Below are positions 51,655 to 59,372 of a stretch of DNA of 64,000 nucleotides, in pieces. The stretch is taken from assembly GCF_035989885.1 (NCBI RefSeq), contig NZ_CP108518.1, positions 2,298,501 through 2,362,500 of the forward strand, given 5' to 3'. The notes below the pieces were generated by a model. That model saw only the letters and a program-made list of their open reading frames with translations, was not told the DNA's origin and searched no databases. This DNA comes from Streptomyces sp. NBC_01232. Lineage in GTDB: Bacteria > Actinomycetota > Actinomycetes > Streptomycetales > Streptomycetaceae. The position numbers and the translations under genes were made by a program. Each line of letters opens with the position of its first letter. Position 1 is the first letter of the stretch.

Positions 51655-52584
51655 TCATGCCTGGGAGGCCGGCGGGATCACCCCCCGGACCCCCGCCACC
51701 CAGGCCCCCGCCGCCCGCAGCGCGGCGGCGCCCGCCGGGAGGGGCAGGCCCAGGAAGCCGTGGAAGACGCCCGGGTGGATCTGGACCGTGCAGTCGACCC
51801 CGGCAGCCGCCAGCCGACGGGCGTACGCGAGGCCCTCGTCGCGCAGCACGTCGCAGTCCGCGAGGACGATGAGCGCGGGCGGCCGGCCGGCCAGGTCGGG
51901 GGCGCGCAGCGGCGAGACATACGGGTGTTCCGGGTCGCCGCCGTACTGGTCCCAGTACCAGGCCATGTGGGCGGCGGTGTGGAAGTAGCCCTCGGCGTAC
52001 CTCTCCACGGAGGCGGATTCCATCGAGGCGTCCAGCGGCGGATAGAACAGCAGCTGTCCCGCGACGAGCCCGGGCGCGCGCAGGGCGGTCACGGCCGCGA
52101 GATTGCCACCGCTGGAGTCCCCCGCGAGCACCACGCGGCCGGGGTCGCAGCCGAGCGCGCGGGCCCGGTTCCGGGCCCAGAGCAGTACGGTCAGCGCGTC
52201 GTCGGGGGCCGCCGGCCAGGGGTGCTCCGGGGCGAGCCGGTAGTCCACCGAGACGACCACCGCGCCCGCGGCCACGGCCAGGGAGCGGCAGGTCGCGTCG
52301 TGGGTGTCCAGGCCGCACATCACCCAGCCGCCGCCGTGCAGGAAGACAACCAGCGGCCGGCCCTCCGGGCCGGGGGCGGGGGCGGGATCGTAGATCCGGA
52401 CCGGGACCCCGCCCGCGACGGTGTCGGACACCGAGGCCATGGCCGGGCCCGCGCGGCCGGCCCCGGAGGCCGCCGCCGCCCGCAGGGCCTGCGTGTCGCC
52501 CGGCCCGGGGAAGGCCGCCGTCATCACGTCGCACAGCCGCCTGGCCTCCGGCGACAGCGCGTCCGTCGTCGAAAGGTCGCTCAT
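51655..52584 (-). CDS. alpha/beta hydrolase (hormone-sensitive-lipase type esterase)
   Basis: A 309-residue HSL/acetyl-esterase family enzyme. Oxyanion motif PLVVFLHGGGWVMCGLDTHDATCRSLA; nucleophile VVLAGDSSGGNLAAVTAL; acid in LIVLADCDVLRDEGLAYARRL; His in QIHPGVFHGFLGLPL. It hydrolyses short-chain esters, perhaps an acetylated or lactone metabolite made by the operon's SDR and flavin oxidoreductase. ATG 52584 overlaps the SDR stop by four bases (ATGA). Confidence 0.88.
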   Translation of the reverse strand: MSDLSTTDALSPEARRLCDVMTAAFPGPGDTQALRAAAASGAGRAGPAMASVSDTVAGGVPVRIYDPAPAPGPEGRPLVVFLHGGGWVMCGLDTHDATCRSLAVAAGAVVVSVDYRLAPEHPWPAAPDDALTVLLWARNRARALGCDPGRVVLAGDSSGGNLAAVTALRAPGLVAGQLLFYPPLDASMESASVERYAEGYFHTAAHMAWYWDQYGGDPEHPYVSPLRAPDLAGRPPALIVLADCDVLRDEGLAYARRLAAAGVDCTVQIHPGVFHGFLGLPLPAGAAALRAAGAWVAGVRGVIPPASQA

Positions 52585-53312
52585 GCCGCCGTCATCCCCC
52601 CGTCCACGGTGAACTCGGTGCCCGTCATGTACGAGGACGCGTCCGAGCAGAGGAAGAGGACGAGCTCCCCGACCTCCTCCGGGCGGCCCATCCGTCCCAG
52701 CGGCACGTGCGACCAGTCCCGGCCCGCGACCGCCTCGGCCACCATCGGGGTGTCGATGGCCCCCGGGTGCACCGAGTTGACCCGGATCCGGTCCCGGGCG
52801 AGGTCGAGGGCCGCCGACCGGGTCAGTCCGCGCAGCCCGAACTTGGTGGATCCGTAGGCCGCGTGGCCCGGTATCCCGACCAGTCCGGCGGTGGAGGAGA
52901 TGTTGACGATCGAGCCGCCCCCGCCCGCCCGCAGCACCGGCGCCACCGCTTGGATGCCGAGGAACGGGCCGAGCAGGTTGACCCGCAGGAGTGTCTCGAA
53001 GTCCTCCAGCCGCTGCTCCTCCACGTGGGCCGTGCGCCACAGGGCCGCGTTGTTGACCAGCGCCGAGACCGTTCCGAAGGCGCGGACCGCCTGCTCCACG
53101 ACCGTCGCCCAGCCCGCCGGGTCGGCCACGTCGTGGCGTACGTAGAGCCCCTGGTCGCCGAGTTCGGCGGCCACCGCCCGGCCCTCGTCCTCCCGTACGT
53201 CGGTGACGACGACCCGGGCTCCCGCCGCCGCGCACAGCCGGGCCCCGGCGGCGCCCTGGCCGCGCCCGGCGCCGGTGATCACGACGACCTTGCCGTCGAG
53301 CTGCTTCCCCAT
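52581..53312 (-). CDS. short-chain dehydrogenase, hydroxysteroid-dehydrogenase-like
   Basis: A 243-residue SDR: KVVVITGAGRGQGAAGARLCAAAGARVVVTDV, LVNNAALW, Ser in IVNISSTAGLVGIPG, AAYGSTKFGLRGL (YxxxK), IRVNSVHPGAIDTPM and SYMTGTEFTVDGGM. The pattern is close to the 3-alpha/20-beta-hydroxysteroid dehydrogenases of Streptomyces, though many SDRs share it. It lies between the LLM gene (3 nt gap) and the esterase gene (4-nt overlap). Being next to the steroid cluster supports, but does not prove, a steroid or terpenoid substrate. Confidence 0.85.
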   Translation of the reverse strand: MGKQLDGKVVVITGAGRGQGAAGARLCAAAGARVVVTDVREDEGRAVAAELGDQGLYVRHDVADPAGWATVVEQAVRAFGTVSALVNNAALWRTAHVEEQRLEDFETLLRVNLLGPFLGIQAVAPVLRAGGGGSIVNISSTAGLVGIPGHAAYGSTKFGLRGLTRSAALDLARDRIRVNSVHPGAIDTPMVAEAVAGRDWSHVPLGRMGRPEEVGELVLFLCSDASSYMTGTEFTVDGGMTAA

Positions 53313-53315
53313 GGC

Positions 53316-54446
53316 TCAGCCCTCCAGGGCGCGGAAGTGCGGGATGACCTTCTCGCCCCACTGGCGGATGGTCTCCATGCACGCCTCCTGGGGGACGGTG
53401 CCCATCTGGATCAGGCACATCACCTCGTCGACGCCGATCTCGCGCAGCTGCTCGACGTAGGCGATGGCGGTCTCGGCGCTGCCGTACGCGTGCTCGGCGT
53501 TGTAGGTGCCGGTGTCGACGGGGCGGACGGGGATACGGGCCTCGTGCAGCTTGGCGACGAGCTCCTCCCGGCCGCGTGCCAGGGCCGCCACATGGGTCTC
53601 GGCGCTCTCCTCCTCCGTGTACCCGGCCGGCTCGGGGCCGTTGCCGTACCAGTGGGCGATGGACTCGGCGAAGAAGCGCTGCCCGCGGGTGCCGAGGCGC
53701 AGGGCGCGCTCGGCGTCGTCGAGGACGATGGTCGGGCAGAGGGCGGAGAGATGGTCGTTGGGCTCGGCCCCGACCAGGCGCTCACCGCTGCGTGCCGCGA
53801 TGGCCCCGTCGTAGACCTTCCGCATGGCGCGTACGTCCTCGGCGCCCGCGAAGCCCATCACCAGGGCCCCGATGCCGAGTTCGGCGGCCAGTTCGAGGGT
53901 GTCGTGCCTGGAGCAGGCCATGAACAGCGGCGGGTGCGGATCCTGGACCGGGCGGGGCAGGATCGCGCCGGGGCCGATGTCAATGGAGCCGTGCCATTCG
54001 AAGGTCTCCTCCTTCCAGGCCGAGGAGAAGATCCGCAGCGCCTCCTCCATCTGCGGGTGGGTGTCCTCGGGCCTGACCCCGTACATGGACATCTCCTGGC
54101 GGGTGGCGCCGCGACCGGCGCCGATGTCGACGCGCCCCCCGGAGAGGACGTCGAGCATGGCCGCGCGCTCGGCGACGCGCACCGGGTGCTGGTAGCCGAA
54201 GGGCATGGTGACGACGCCGTGGCCGATGCGGATCCTGCTGGTGCGGGCGGCGACCCAGGTCAGGAAGATCTCCGAGGCGCTCATGTGCGCGTACCGGGTC
54301 AGGGAGTGGTGCTCTACGGCCCAGATCCGGTCGAAGCCCATCTCCTCGGCATGGACGGCCTGTTCGACGCAGTCGTGGATGACCTGGCGTTCGCGTTCGG
54401 GGGTGGGGTCGGCGAGCTGCGCCTCGAAGATCATCGAGAACTTCAC
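53316..54446 (-). CDS. LLM-class flavin-dependent oxidoreductase (luciferase-like)
   Basis: A 376-residue bacterial-luciferase-fold monooxygenase: KFSMIFEAQLADPTPERERQVIHDCVEQAVHAEEMGFDRIWAVEHHSLTRYAHMSASEIFLTWVAARTSRIRIGHGVVTMPFGYQHPVRVAERAAMLDVLSGGRVDIGAGRGA is the canonical LLM start; the C-terminal half has EQLREIGVDEVMCLIQMGTV. It needs FMNH2 or F420H2 from a partner; a flavin-reductase scrap lies at 55178-55278. It is the first gene of the leftward operon, divergent from the PadR gene across the repeat operator at 54485-54516. Confidence 0.88.
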   Translation of the reverse strand: MKFSMIFEAQLADPTPERERQVIHDCVEQAVHAEEMGFDRIWAVEHHSLTRYAHMSASEIFLTWVAARTSRIRIGHGVVTMPFGYQHPVRVAERAAMLDVLSGGRVDIGAGRGATRQEMSMYGVRPEDTHPQMEEALRIFSSAWKEETFEWHGSIDIGPGAILPRPVQDPHPPLFMACSRHDTLELAAELGIGALVMGFAGAEDVRAMRKVYDGAIAARSGERLVGAEPNDHLSALCPTIVLDDAERALRLGTRGQRFFAESIAHWYGNGPEPAGYTEEESAETHVAALARGREELVAKLHEARIPVRPVDTGTYNAEHAYGSAETAIAYVEQLREIGVDEVMCLIQMGTVPQEACMETIRQWGEKVIPHFRALEG

Positions 54447-54484
54447 GGTGAGATCCCTCCGTCCGGTGTTTCGTGCCGGCGTTC

Positions 54485-54516
54485 AGAAGTGGAGTACTTC
54501 TAATAGGAATACTTCT
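54485..54516. promoter_or_regulatory. PadR operator candidate with repeated ACTTCT boxes
   Basis: AGAAGT (54485-54490) is inverted to ACTTCT (54496-54501), and a further ACTTCT lies at 54511-54516, 15 bp on. The site lies between the divergent LLM operon and the padR gene, in a locally AT-rich patch, and probably binds the PadR protein. Confidence 0.6.
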
Positions 54517-54575
54517 AGCAGGCATACCCTTCAGGGGGAAGGGTTGCTGCGGGGACCGGTCGTAGACTGCGCTGC

Positions 54576-55181
54576 GTGGCAGACGAGACGAACAAGCGCG
54601 CGCTCCCCGCGACCAGCTGGGCGGTACTCGGGCTGCTCTCCTTCGGGGAGGAGCTCTCCGGTTACGACCTGAAGAAGTGGTCGGACCGGTCGCTGCGGTT
54701 CTTCTACTGGAGCCCGTCGTTCAGCCAGATCTACAGCGAGCTCAAGCGCCTGGAGAAGGCGGGCTACGCCTCCTCGCGGACGGTCGCCCAGGACACCGGG
54801 ACGCGCGACAAGCGGGTGTACCGGATCACGGACGAAGGCATGACGGCCGTGCGGACATGGGCCCGCGAGGCCCCTGTCGACCCTCCCGTCCTCAAGCACG
54901 GGCCGATGCTGCGGCTGTGGCTGGGCCACCTGCTGGAGCCGGAGCAGATGCGTGAAGTCCTGGTCCAGCATCAGGAGTTCACGGAGATGATGCGCCGGCG
55001 CGCGGTGGCCGACGCGGAGGGCGCGAAGGACGAGAGCGCCTGGGCGTACCCGACGCTCACCCTCAAGTGGGCGGAGCGGTACTACGCCTCCGAGCGCGAC
55101 CTCGCGGCCGCCATGCTCGACGACATCGACGCGCTGGCCGCCGGGCGGGGCGAGAGCGAGCCGCGCGGCACGCTCCCGTAG
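54576..55181 (+). CDS. PadR-family transcriptional regulator
   Basis: A 201-residue PadR (subfamily with a Vir_act_alpha_C tail). Winged helix: LPATSWAVLGLLSFGEELSGYDLKKWSDRSLRFFYWSPSFSQIYSELKRLEKAGYASSRTVAQDTGTRDKRVYRITDEGMTAVRTWARE. The C-terminal helices (LRLWLGHLLEPEQMREVLVQHQEFTEMMRRRAVADAEG, LTLKWAERYYASERDLAAAMLDDIDALAAG) form the dimerisation coiled coil. It likely represses the divergent LLM-SDR-esterase operon and itself through 54485-54516, and responds to a small aromatic or terpenoid ligand (inference). Confidence 0.9.
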   Translation: MADETNKRALPATSWAVLGLLSFGEELSGYDLKKWSDRSLRFFYWSPSFSQIYSELKRLEKAGYASSRTVAQDTGTRDKRVYRITDEGMTAVRTWAREAPVDPPVLKHGPMLRLWLGHLLEPEQMREVLVQHQEFTEMMRRRAVADAEGAKDESAWAYPTLTLKWAERYYASERDLAAAMLDDIDALAAGRGESEPRGTLP

Positions 55182-55278
55182 GACCGCCGGAAGTACAGCA
55201 GCGGCGGCGCGTCGTCGCGGTGCACGGCCAGGCCGGTGACCCGGCCCAGCGCGATGTCGTGGTCCCCGCCGTCCAGTA
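55178..55278 (-). pseudogene. C-terminal scrap of a flavin reductase domain protein
   Basis: The leftward frame reads VLDGGDHDIALGRVTGLAV, then HRDDAPPLLYFRRSYGSV. This is the end of flavin_reduct (HpaC/HsaB-like) proteins: Asp-His in GDH, strand, then PLLYFRRSYG. The first ~120 residues and the start are missing. The fragment stops abruptly at about 55278, where a different gene scrap on the other strand begins, marking a recombination joint. Confidence 0.65.
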
Positions 55279-55280
55279 CG

Positions 55281-55427
55281 CAGCTGCACGGCGGCATCGG
55301 CATCACCTGGGAGCACCAGGCGCACGCGTTCTTCAAGCGCGCCCACGGCTCCGCCCTCCTGCTCGGCGCACCGGCCACGCACCGAGCCCGGCTGGCAGCC
55401 GATCCGGGTTTCACCGAGACGGGCTGA
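55281..55427 (+). pseudogene. C-terminal scrap of an acyl-CoA dehydrogenase
   Basis: The rightward frame reads QLHGGIGITWEHQAHAFFKR, then AHGSALLLGAPATHRARLA, and ends at TGA 55427. QLHGGIGITWEH is the C-terminal FAD/substrate block of acyl-CoA dehydrogenases. The preceding ~330 residues are absent: it begins at the joint with the flavin-reductase scrap. It is non-functional and probably left over from a larger fadE gene of the same catabolic island. Confidence 0.7.
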
Positions 55428-55457
55428 CAGGCCGGCGCGCTCCCGTACGCTCGCCGC

Positions 55458-56186
55458 ATGACGGGCAGTGCGATCAACCTCCGCAAGGTCGAGGAGACGG
55501 CTCCGGCGCTCGTGAGCCTCTACAAGAGCGCCGGGGTCTCCTTGCGCAAGTACGGCATGGAGGGCGGACGGGCCGCGGTCTACCTGGTCCTGGACTACTC
55601 CGGGTCGATGAAGCCGTACTACGCGGACGGCAGCGTGCAGGCCCTCGCGGACCGGGTGCTGGGGCTGTCCGCGCACCTGGACGACGACGCCCGCGTACCG
55701 GTGGTCTTCTTCTCCACCGAGGTCGACGCGGTGGAGGAGATCTCCCTGGCCGGACATGAGGGCCGGGTCACCGAGATCGCCTCGCGGCTGGGCCACATGG
55801 GCAAGACGGCCTACCACGCGGCGATGGACGCGGTCATCGACCACTACCTGGACTCGGGGTCAACCTCCCCCGCCCTGGTCGTCTTCCAGACCGACGGCGG
55901 GCCGATCAACAAGCTCGCGGCGGAAAAGTACCTGTGCAAGGCGGCCCGGCTGCCGCTCTTCTGGCAGTTCGTCGGCTTCGGCAACACGCGCAGCACGCAG
56001 TTCGACTTCCTGCGCCGGCTGGACGAACTGCCCGTTCCGGCGAAGCGGGCCGTGGACAACGCGGGCTACTTCCACGCGGGGCAGGACCCCCGAAGGGTGC
56101 CGGACGGCGAACTCTACGACCGCCTCGTCAGTGAATTCCCGGCCTGGCTGGCTGCGGCGCGAGGTGCGGGCATCGTGCGCGCCTGA
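55458..56186 (+). CDS. von Willebrand factor A-domain protein (TerF/TerY-like)
   Basis: A 242-residue single-domain vWA protein. The MIDAS metal site is AVYLVLDYSGSMKPYY (DxSxS); VVFFSTEVDAVEEISL, GKTAYHAAMDAVIDHYL and LVVFQTDGGPINKLAAEKYLCKAARLPLFWQFVGFG complete the domain and match the C-terminal vWA of tellurium-resistance TerF-type proteins. Such proteins act in the cytoplasm in calcium-linked TerD complexes; no terD gene is in view. It begins 30 nt after the acyl-CoA dehydrogenase scrap. Confidence 0.87.
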   Translation: MTGSAINLRKVEETAPALVSLYKSAGVSLRKYGMEGGRAAVYLVLDYSGSMKPYYADGSVQALADRVLGLSAHLDDDARVPVVFFSTEVDAVEEISLAGHEGRVTEIASRLGHMGKTAYHAAMDAVIDHYLDSGSTSPALVVFQTDGGPINKLAAEKYLCKAARLPLFWQFVGFGNTRSTQFDFLRRLDELPVPAKRAVDNAGYFHAGQDPRRVPDGELYDRLVSEFPAWLAAARGAGIVRA

Positions 56187-56223
56187 CCGGCGACCACCGG
56201 GGCCACGCGCTTTGATGGGACGC

Positions 56224-56733
56224 ATGACGACGAACAACTGGGCAGCGTTCGAGAAGGCGGAGCCGGAGTTCGCGGCAGCCGTCCAGGCCCGCTTCGCGCA
56301 GTACCCCCATCATGTCCTGGCCACCCTCCGCAAGGACGGCTCCCCCCGGGTGACGGGCCTGAATGTCGACATCCGGGGCGGGGAGCTGTGGCTCGGCATG
56401 ATGGCGGGCTCCATGAAGGCAAGGGACCTCCAGCACGACCCGCGCTTCGCCCTGCACACCAACCCGGGCGAGGGCGAGAGCATGCCGGACGGGGACGTAC
56501 GGATCTCCGGGCGCGCGGTGGAGCAGGTGGACCCGCCCGAACTGCACCGGTACGCGGAGGAGACCGACACCCCGCACCCGTTCCACCTCTTCCACGCCGA
56601 CCTGACGGAGGTCGTCCGCGTCGAGGTGGAGGGCGACGACCTGGTGATCCGCACATGGACCCCGGCACACGGCATCCGCACCCTGCGCCGCGGCGACGAC
56701 GACGAACCGCCCCGCGAGGACCCGGCCGAATAG
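56224..56733 (+). CDS. pyridoxamine 5'-phosphate oxidase-family (FMN/F420 split-barrel) protein
   Basis: A 169-residue split-barrel protein: VQARFAQYPHHVLATLRKDGSPRVTGLNVDIRGGELWLGMMAGSMKARDLQHDPRFALHTNPGE, then DVRISGRAVEQVDPPELHRYAEE and FHADLTEVVRVEVEGDDLVIRTWTPAHG. The LATLRKDGSPRV strand-turn and SMKARDLQHDPR helix are typical of PPOX-like proteins that bind FMN, F420 or haem; the true PNPOx active-site set is not evident. ATG 56224 gives the best family start; ATG 56215 adds three residues. Message may be leaderless. Confidence 0.8.
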   Translation: MTTNNWAAFEKAEPEFAAAVQARFAQYPHHVLATLRKDGSPRVTGLNVDIRGGELWLGMMAGSMKARDLQHDPRFALHTNPGEGESMPDGDVRISGRAVEQVDPPELHRYAEETDTPHPFHLFHADLTEVVRVEVEGDDLVIRTWTPAHGIRTLRRGDDDEPPREDPAE

Positions 56734-56744
56734 TCCCCCTCGCC

Positions 56745-56809
56745 TAGGTCGTCTCTTTCGGATCTTGCCGGGCCCGCGTCGCCCGGCAAGATCCGAAAGA
56801 GACGACCTA
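56745..56809. repeat. perfect 28-bp inverted repeat between convergent genes
   Basis: Positions 56745-56772 are perfectly complementary to 56782-56809 with a 9-nt loop. It starts TAGGTCGTCTCTTTCGG. It can end both converging transcripts, but it is twice the length of the other terminators here, and the stop codon of the leftward gene lies in the right arm. It may be a transposable-element-derived palindrome. Confidence 0.85.
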
Positions 56810-58093
56810 AGCCTGCGGCTTCTTGTCCTTCCGGGCGAGGACGGTCGGGTCGACGTCCACCCAGTTGCGGTCGATGTTGAGGGTGATGCCGCCGTAGGTG
56901 GCGTTGTGGTCGCCGCGGAACTGGTGGGCGCGGCGTCGGCCGGCCCACTTGGCGGTGCCCTTCTCCAGGCCCATCTCGGTGTCGGCGACCGAGGCCGAGA
57001 GGTTCCAGCGGGCGGCCCAGAGCACGTCCGGCATGACCTGCGGGGCCTGGTGGTAGTGGGCGCTCAGCGCCTTGACCCCCGAGCTCACGGAGACGTAGGC
57101 GGCGGAGCGGAAGCCCAGCTCGTGCAGGCGCTGCGTCCAGGCGGTCAGGTAGGCGACGACCGGGGCGTCCCAGGTGGCACGGTCCGAGTAGTTCTCCACG
57201 TCGTTGTAGAGCACCGTGCCCCGTGGCAGCCCCAGCGACCGGGCCGCGGCCACCGCGCCCTCGGCGGCCTCCAGGCCCTGCCCGTCGGCCTCGGAGGGGT
57301 CGGCGGACAGGCCGGTGCCGGCGTGGTGCCAGGGCTGCGGGCCCACCCAGATGGGCATCAGGTGCCAGCCCGCGGCGGCCTGCCGTTCGACCCAGCGGGC
57401 GGTGAGCCGCGGCTGGGCGCAGGCACGGGCCCGGCCGCCGATGTAGACGCCGACCGCGCCGAAGGGGGAACGGGCCCGCCAGGTGTCCATGGCCTTCTGG
57501 GTGGGCGCGGTGCAGGCGTCGAAGCCCTCGCCCTTGAAGGGTTCCTGTGGGCTACGGGGCTTCGGGCCGCCGGCGGTCGGCACGGCGACGGCGGGGGCCG
57601 GTGCGGGCGGGGGCGCCACGGCGCGCGCCTGCGCCAGTACCCGGCGTACGGCGTCGGGCGTGGCCCCGTAGGAGAGGGTGGCCATGACCGCGGGCCGGCG
57701 CAGGGCGTAGCGCAGCTCGTTGCTGTCGGAGCGGGGCGGGGCCTCGCGCAGCGCGCTCCAGGAGTCCACGGCGACGGTCGGGATGTCGGCGCGCTCCGGG
57801 GCTCCGTCGAGGGGTTCGAGATGCAGGGTGTCGGCGCGGCGGGCGGCGGCGCGGCCGGTGCATTCGGCCTGGGTTCCGGCGTGGCCGAGGTACAGCGTGG
57901 GCAGGTCCAGGCGCACGCAGGCGTCGGGGTACCGGTCGAGGTCGACGATCCGCCAGCCGGCGGGGAGGGTCACGCGCAGCCCGCGGTAGTCGACGCGGGT
58001 GGGGGGCGGCCGGTCGTCCGCGGCGGCGGGCTGGAGGGGAAGGAGCAGGGCGGCGGCGAGCAGGCCGCTCAGCAGGGTTCGGACGGGAGCCAT
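56807..58093 (-). CDS. secreted DUF1906 (glycoside-hydrolase-like) protein
   Basis: A 428-residue exported protein. Signal peptide PVRTLLSGLLAAALLLPLQPAAA; an N-terminal domain of ~150 residues (VDYRGLRVTLPAGWRIVDLDR); a Pro/Ala linker; and a C-terminal DUF1906 domain: GFDACTAPTQKAMDTWRARSPFGAVGVYIGGRARACAQPRLTARWVERQAAAGWHLMPIWVGPQ, ADGQGLEAAEGAVAAARSLGLPRGTVLYNDVENYS and VLWAARWN. DUF1906 proteins have a TIM-barrel fold like GH25 muramidases; Asp and Glu in YNDVENY fit the catalytic position. The likely role is in cell-wall or polysaccharide turnover, not proven. Confidence 0.85.
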   Translation of the reverse strand: MAPVRTLLSGLLAAALLLPLQPAAADDRPPPTRVDYRGLRVTLPAGWRIVDLDRYPDACVRLDLPTLYLGHAGTQAECTGRAAARRADTLHLEPLDGAPERADIPTVAVDSWSALREAPPRSDSNELRYALRRPAVMATLSYGATPDAVRRVLAQARAVAPPPAPAPAVAVPTAGGPKPRSPQEPFKGEGFDACTAPTQKAMDTWRARSPFGAVGVYIGGRARACAQPRLTARWVERQAAAGWHLMPIWVGPQPWHHAGTGLSADPSEADGQGLEAAEGAVAAARSLGLPRGTVLYNDVENYSDRATWDAPVVAYLTAWTQRLHELGFRSAAYVSVSSGVKALSAHYHQAPQVMPDVLWAARWNLSASVADTEMGLEKGTAKWAGRRRAHQFRGDHNATYGGITLNIDRNWVDVDPTVLARKDKKPQA

Positions 58094-58283
58094 GATCCAG
58101 ATGGGTATCAGACGCGGGCCGCCGTGAACTTCGCATGCGCCGATCGCAGTTGGCCCGTACGGCCCAGCCGGGTCCGGGCCGGCCCGTCGGGGTGCGTCAC
58201 CTGCACGAGTGATGCGCTCCCGGGCCCGTCACGGCGGGCGACGGGCGGGCGACGGGCCCCCTTCCGCGGGCGAGTAGGGTCGA

Positions 58284-58327
58284 GGGGCGGCCGAAGCCAG
58301 TTGCGTTGGCTTCGGCCGCCCCTTTTT
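58284..58327. terminator. hairpin with T run after the ABC permease gene
   Basis: A perfect 16-bp stem (58284-58299 with 58307-58322), 7-nt loop and five T on the plus strand. The gene that ends here is leftward (58338), so the stem works on that side without a T run. The rest of 58094-58337 holds no gene. Confidence 0.7.
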
Positions 58328-58337
58328 CCCCTCCCGG

Positions 58338-59372
58338 TCAGGCCGTACTGCGGCGCAGCCACCAGGTGCAGAACCCGGCCAGCAGGCCGGAGAGGGCGAG
58401 GAAGATCCCGGTCTCGATCCACTGGAAGGTCCAGTAGCGGTCGGCGGGCTGGTACTCGACCTCGATGTGAAGGTCCGAGGTGGCGAAGCAGCCGAAGGGG
58501 TCCGCCCTGGGATCGGCGCAGCCCTTGACCCCCCGGACCTCGTTGCCGGCCGGGTCGAGCACCGCACCCGGGTCGGACACGACCCAGACGCCGGGCTTGA
58601 GGACCCCGACCCGCAGATAGGTGTCGTCTCCGGAGCCCATCAGCTGGACGTGGTTCCCGTTCCAGCCCTCCGCCGGCGCGCCGGACGATCCGTCGCTGCC
58701 GATCGGCGCCATGACGAGGGAGCTGAGCGCGACCTCGGCGCGCTCCGGCGTCATGTAGTGCGGGCGGATCGCGAAGGGTACGAGGATCTGGACCGCGAGG
58801 AAGGCGACGAGGGTCGCGGCCATCGCGGGCACGGTGCGCCGGATCAGGAGTCCGGCGCAGGCGCCGAGGGTGAAGGCGAACGCCGCGTAGCCGAGGGGGA
58901 CGATCGCCCGTCCGCTGAACATGAGGGCGGTGAACCGGTCCAGGTTGACCCGGTCGACGGGGCTCGCCCACCAGGTCACCAGGAGGCTGAGCAGCCCGGT
59001 GACGGCGACGGCGGTCAGGCCGACGCCCGCGAGCTTGACCAGCAGCCAGTGGCCTCGGGTGATGCTCTGGTTCCAGATGAGCCGGTGGGTGCCGGTCTCC
59101 AGTTCACGGGCGATCAGCGGGGCGCCCCAGAAGAGTCCGATGATGCCGGGGACGGCGAGCAGCAGGCTCGTGACGTAGTAGGTCAGGGTCCGGTACTCGA
59201 CGACCAGCGCGCTCCGGGCCCTCTCACAGTCACCCTGGCAGTCGGCGACGGTGCTGTCGTAGAGGTCACGCATCTGGAGGCCGGTGACCGCGAGGAATAT
59301 CGCGAGCGCGGCCAGGACGGCGAGCGCGGCGAGGGTCTGGACGCGGTACTGGCGCCAGGTCAGCCAGATCAT
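58338..59372 (-). CDS. ABC-2-type transporter permease
   Basis: A 344-residue membrane protein with about six helices: MIWLTWRQYRVQTLAALAVLAALAIFLAVTG, YYVTSLLLAVPGIIGLFWGAPLIARELETGTHRLIWNQSITRGHWLLVKLAGVGLTAVAVTGLLSLLVTWW (the EL-ET-RLIWNQSITR block is typical of this actinobacterial family), IVPLGYAAFAFTLGACAGLLIRR, MAATLVAFLAVQILVPFAI and a C-terminal helix after a large extracellular loop (about residues 210-310). It pairs with the ATPase encoded upstream with a 4-nt overlap. The substrate is unknown; the YtrA-type context suggests cell-envelope stress or peptide export. Confidence 0.87.
   Translation of the reverse strand: MIWLTWRQYRVQTLAALAVLAALAIFLAVTGLQMRDLYDSTVADCQGDCERARSALVVEYRTLTYYVTSLLLAVPGIIGLFWGAPLIARELETGTHRLIWNQSITRGHWLLVKLAGVGLTAVAVTGLLSLLVTWWASPVDRVNLDRFTALMFSGRAIVPLGYAAFAFTLGACAGLLIRRTVPAMAATLVAFLAVQILVPFAIRPHYMTPERAEVALSSLVMAPIGSDGSSGAPAEGWNGNHVQLMGSGDDTYLRVGVLKPGVWVVSDPGAVLDPAGNEVRGVKGCADPRADPFGCFATSDLHIEVEYQPADRYWTFQWIETGIFLALSGLLAGFCTWWLRRSTA

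Noticed and set aside
54447..54575. Third KstR2 operator before the LLM operon
   Set aside because: The palindrome there is AGAAGT/ACTTCT-based and lacks the CAA....TTG core; it fits the adjacent PadR gene better.
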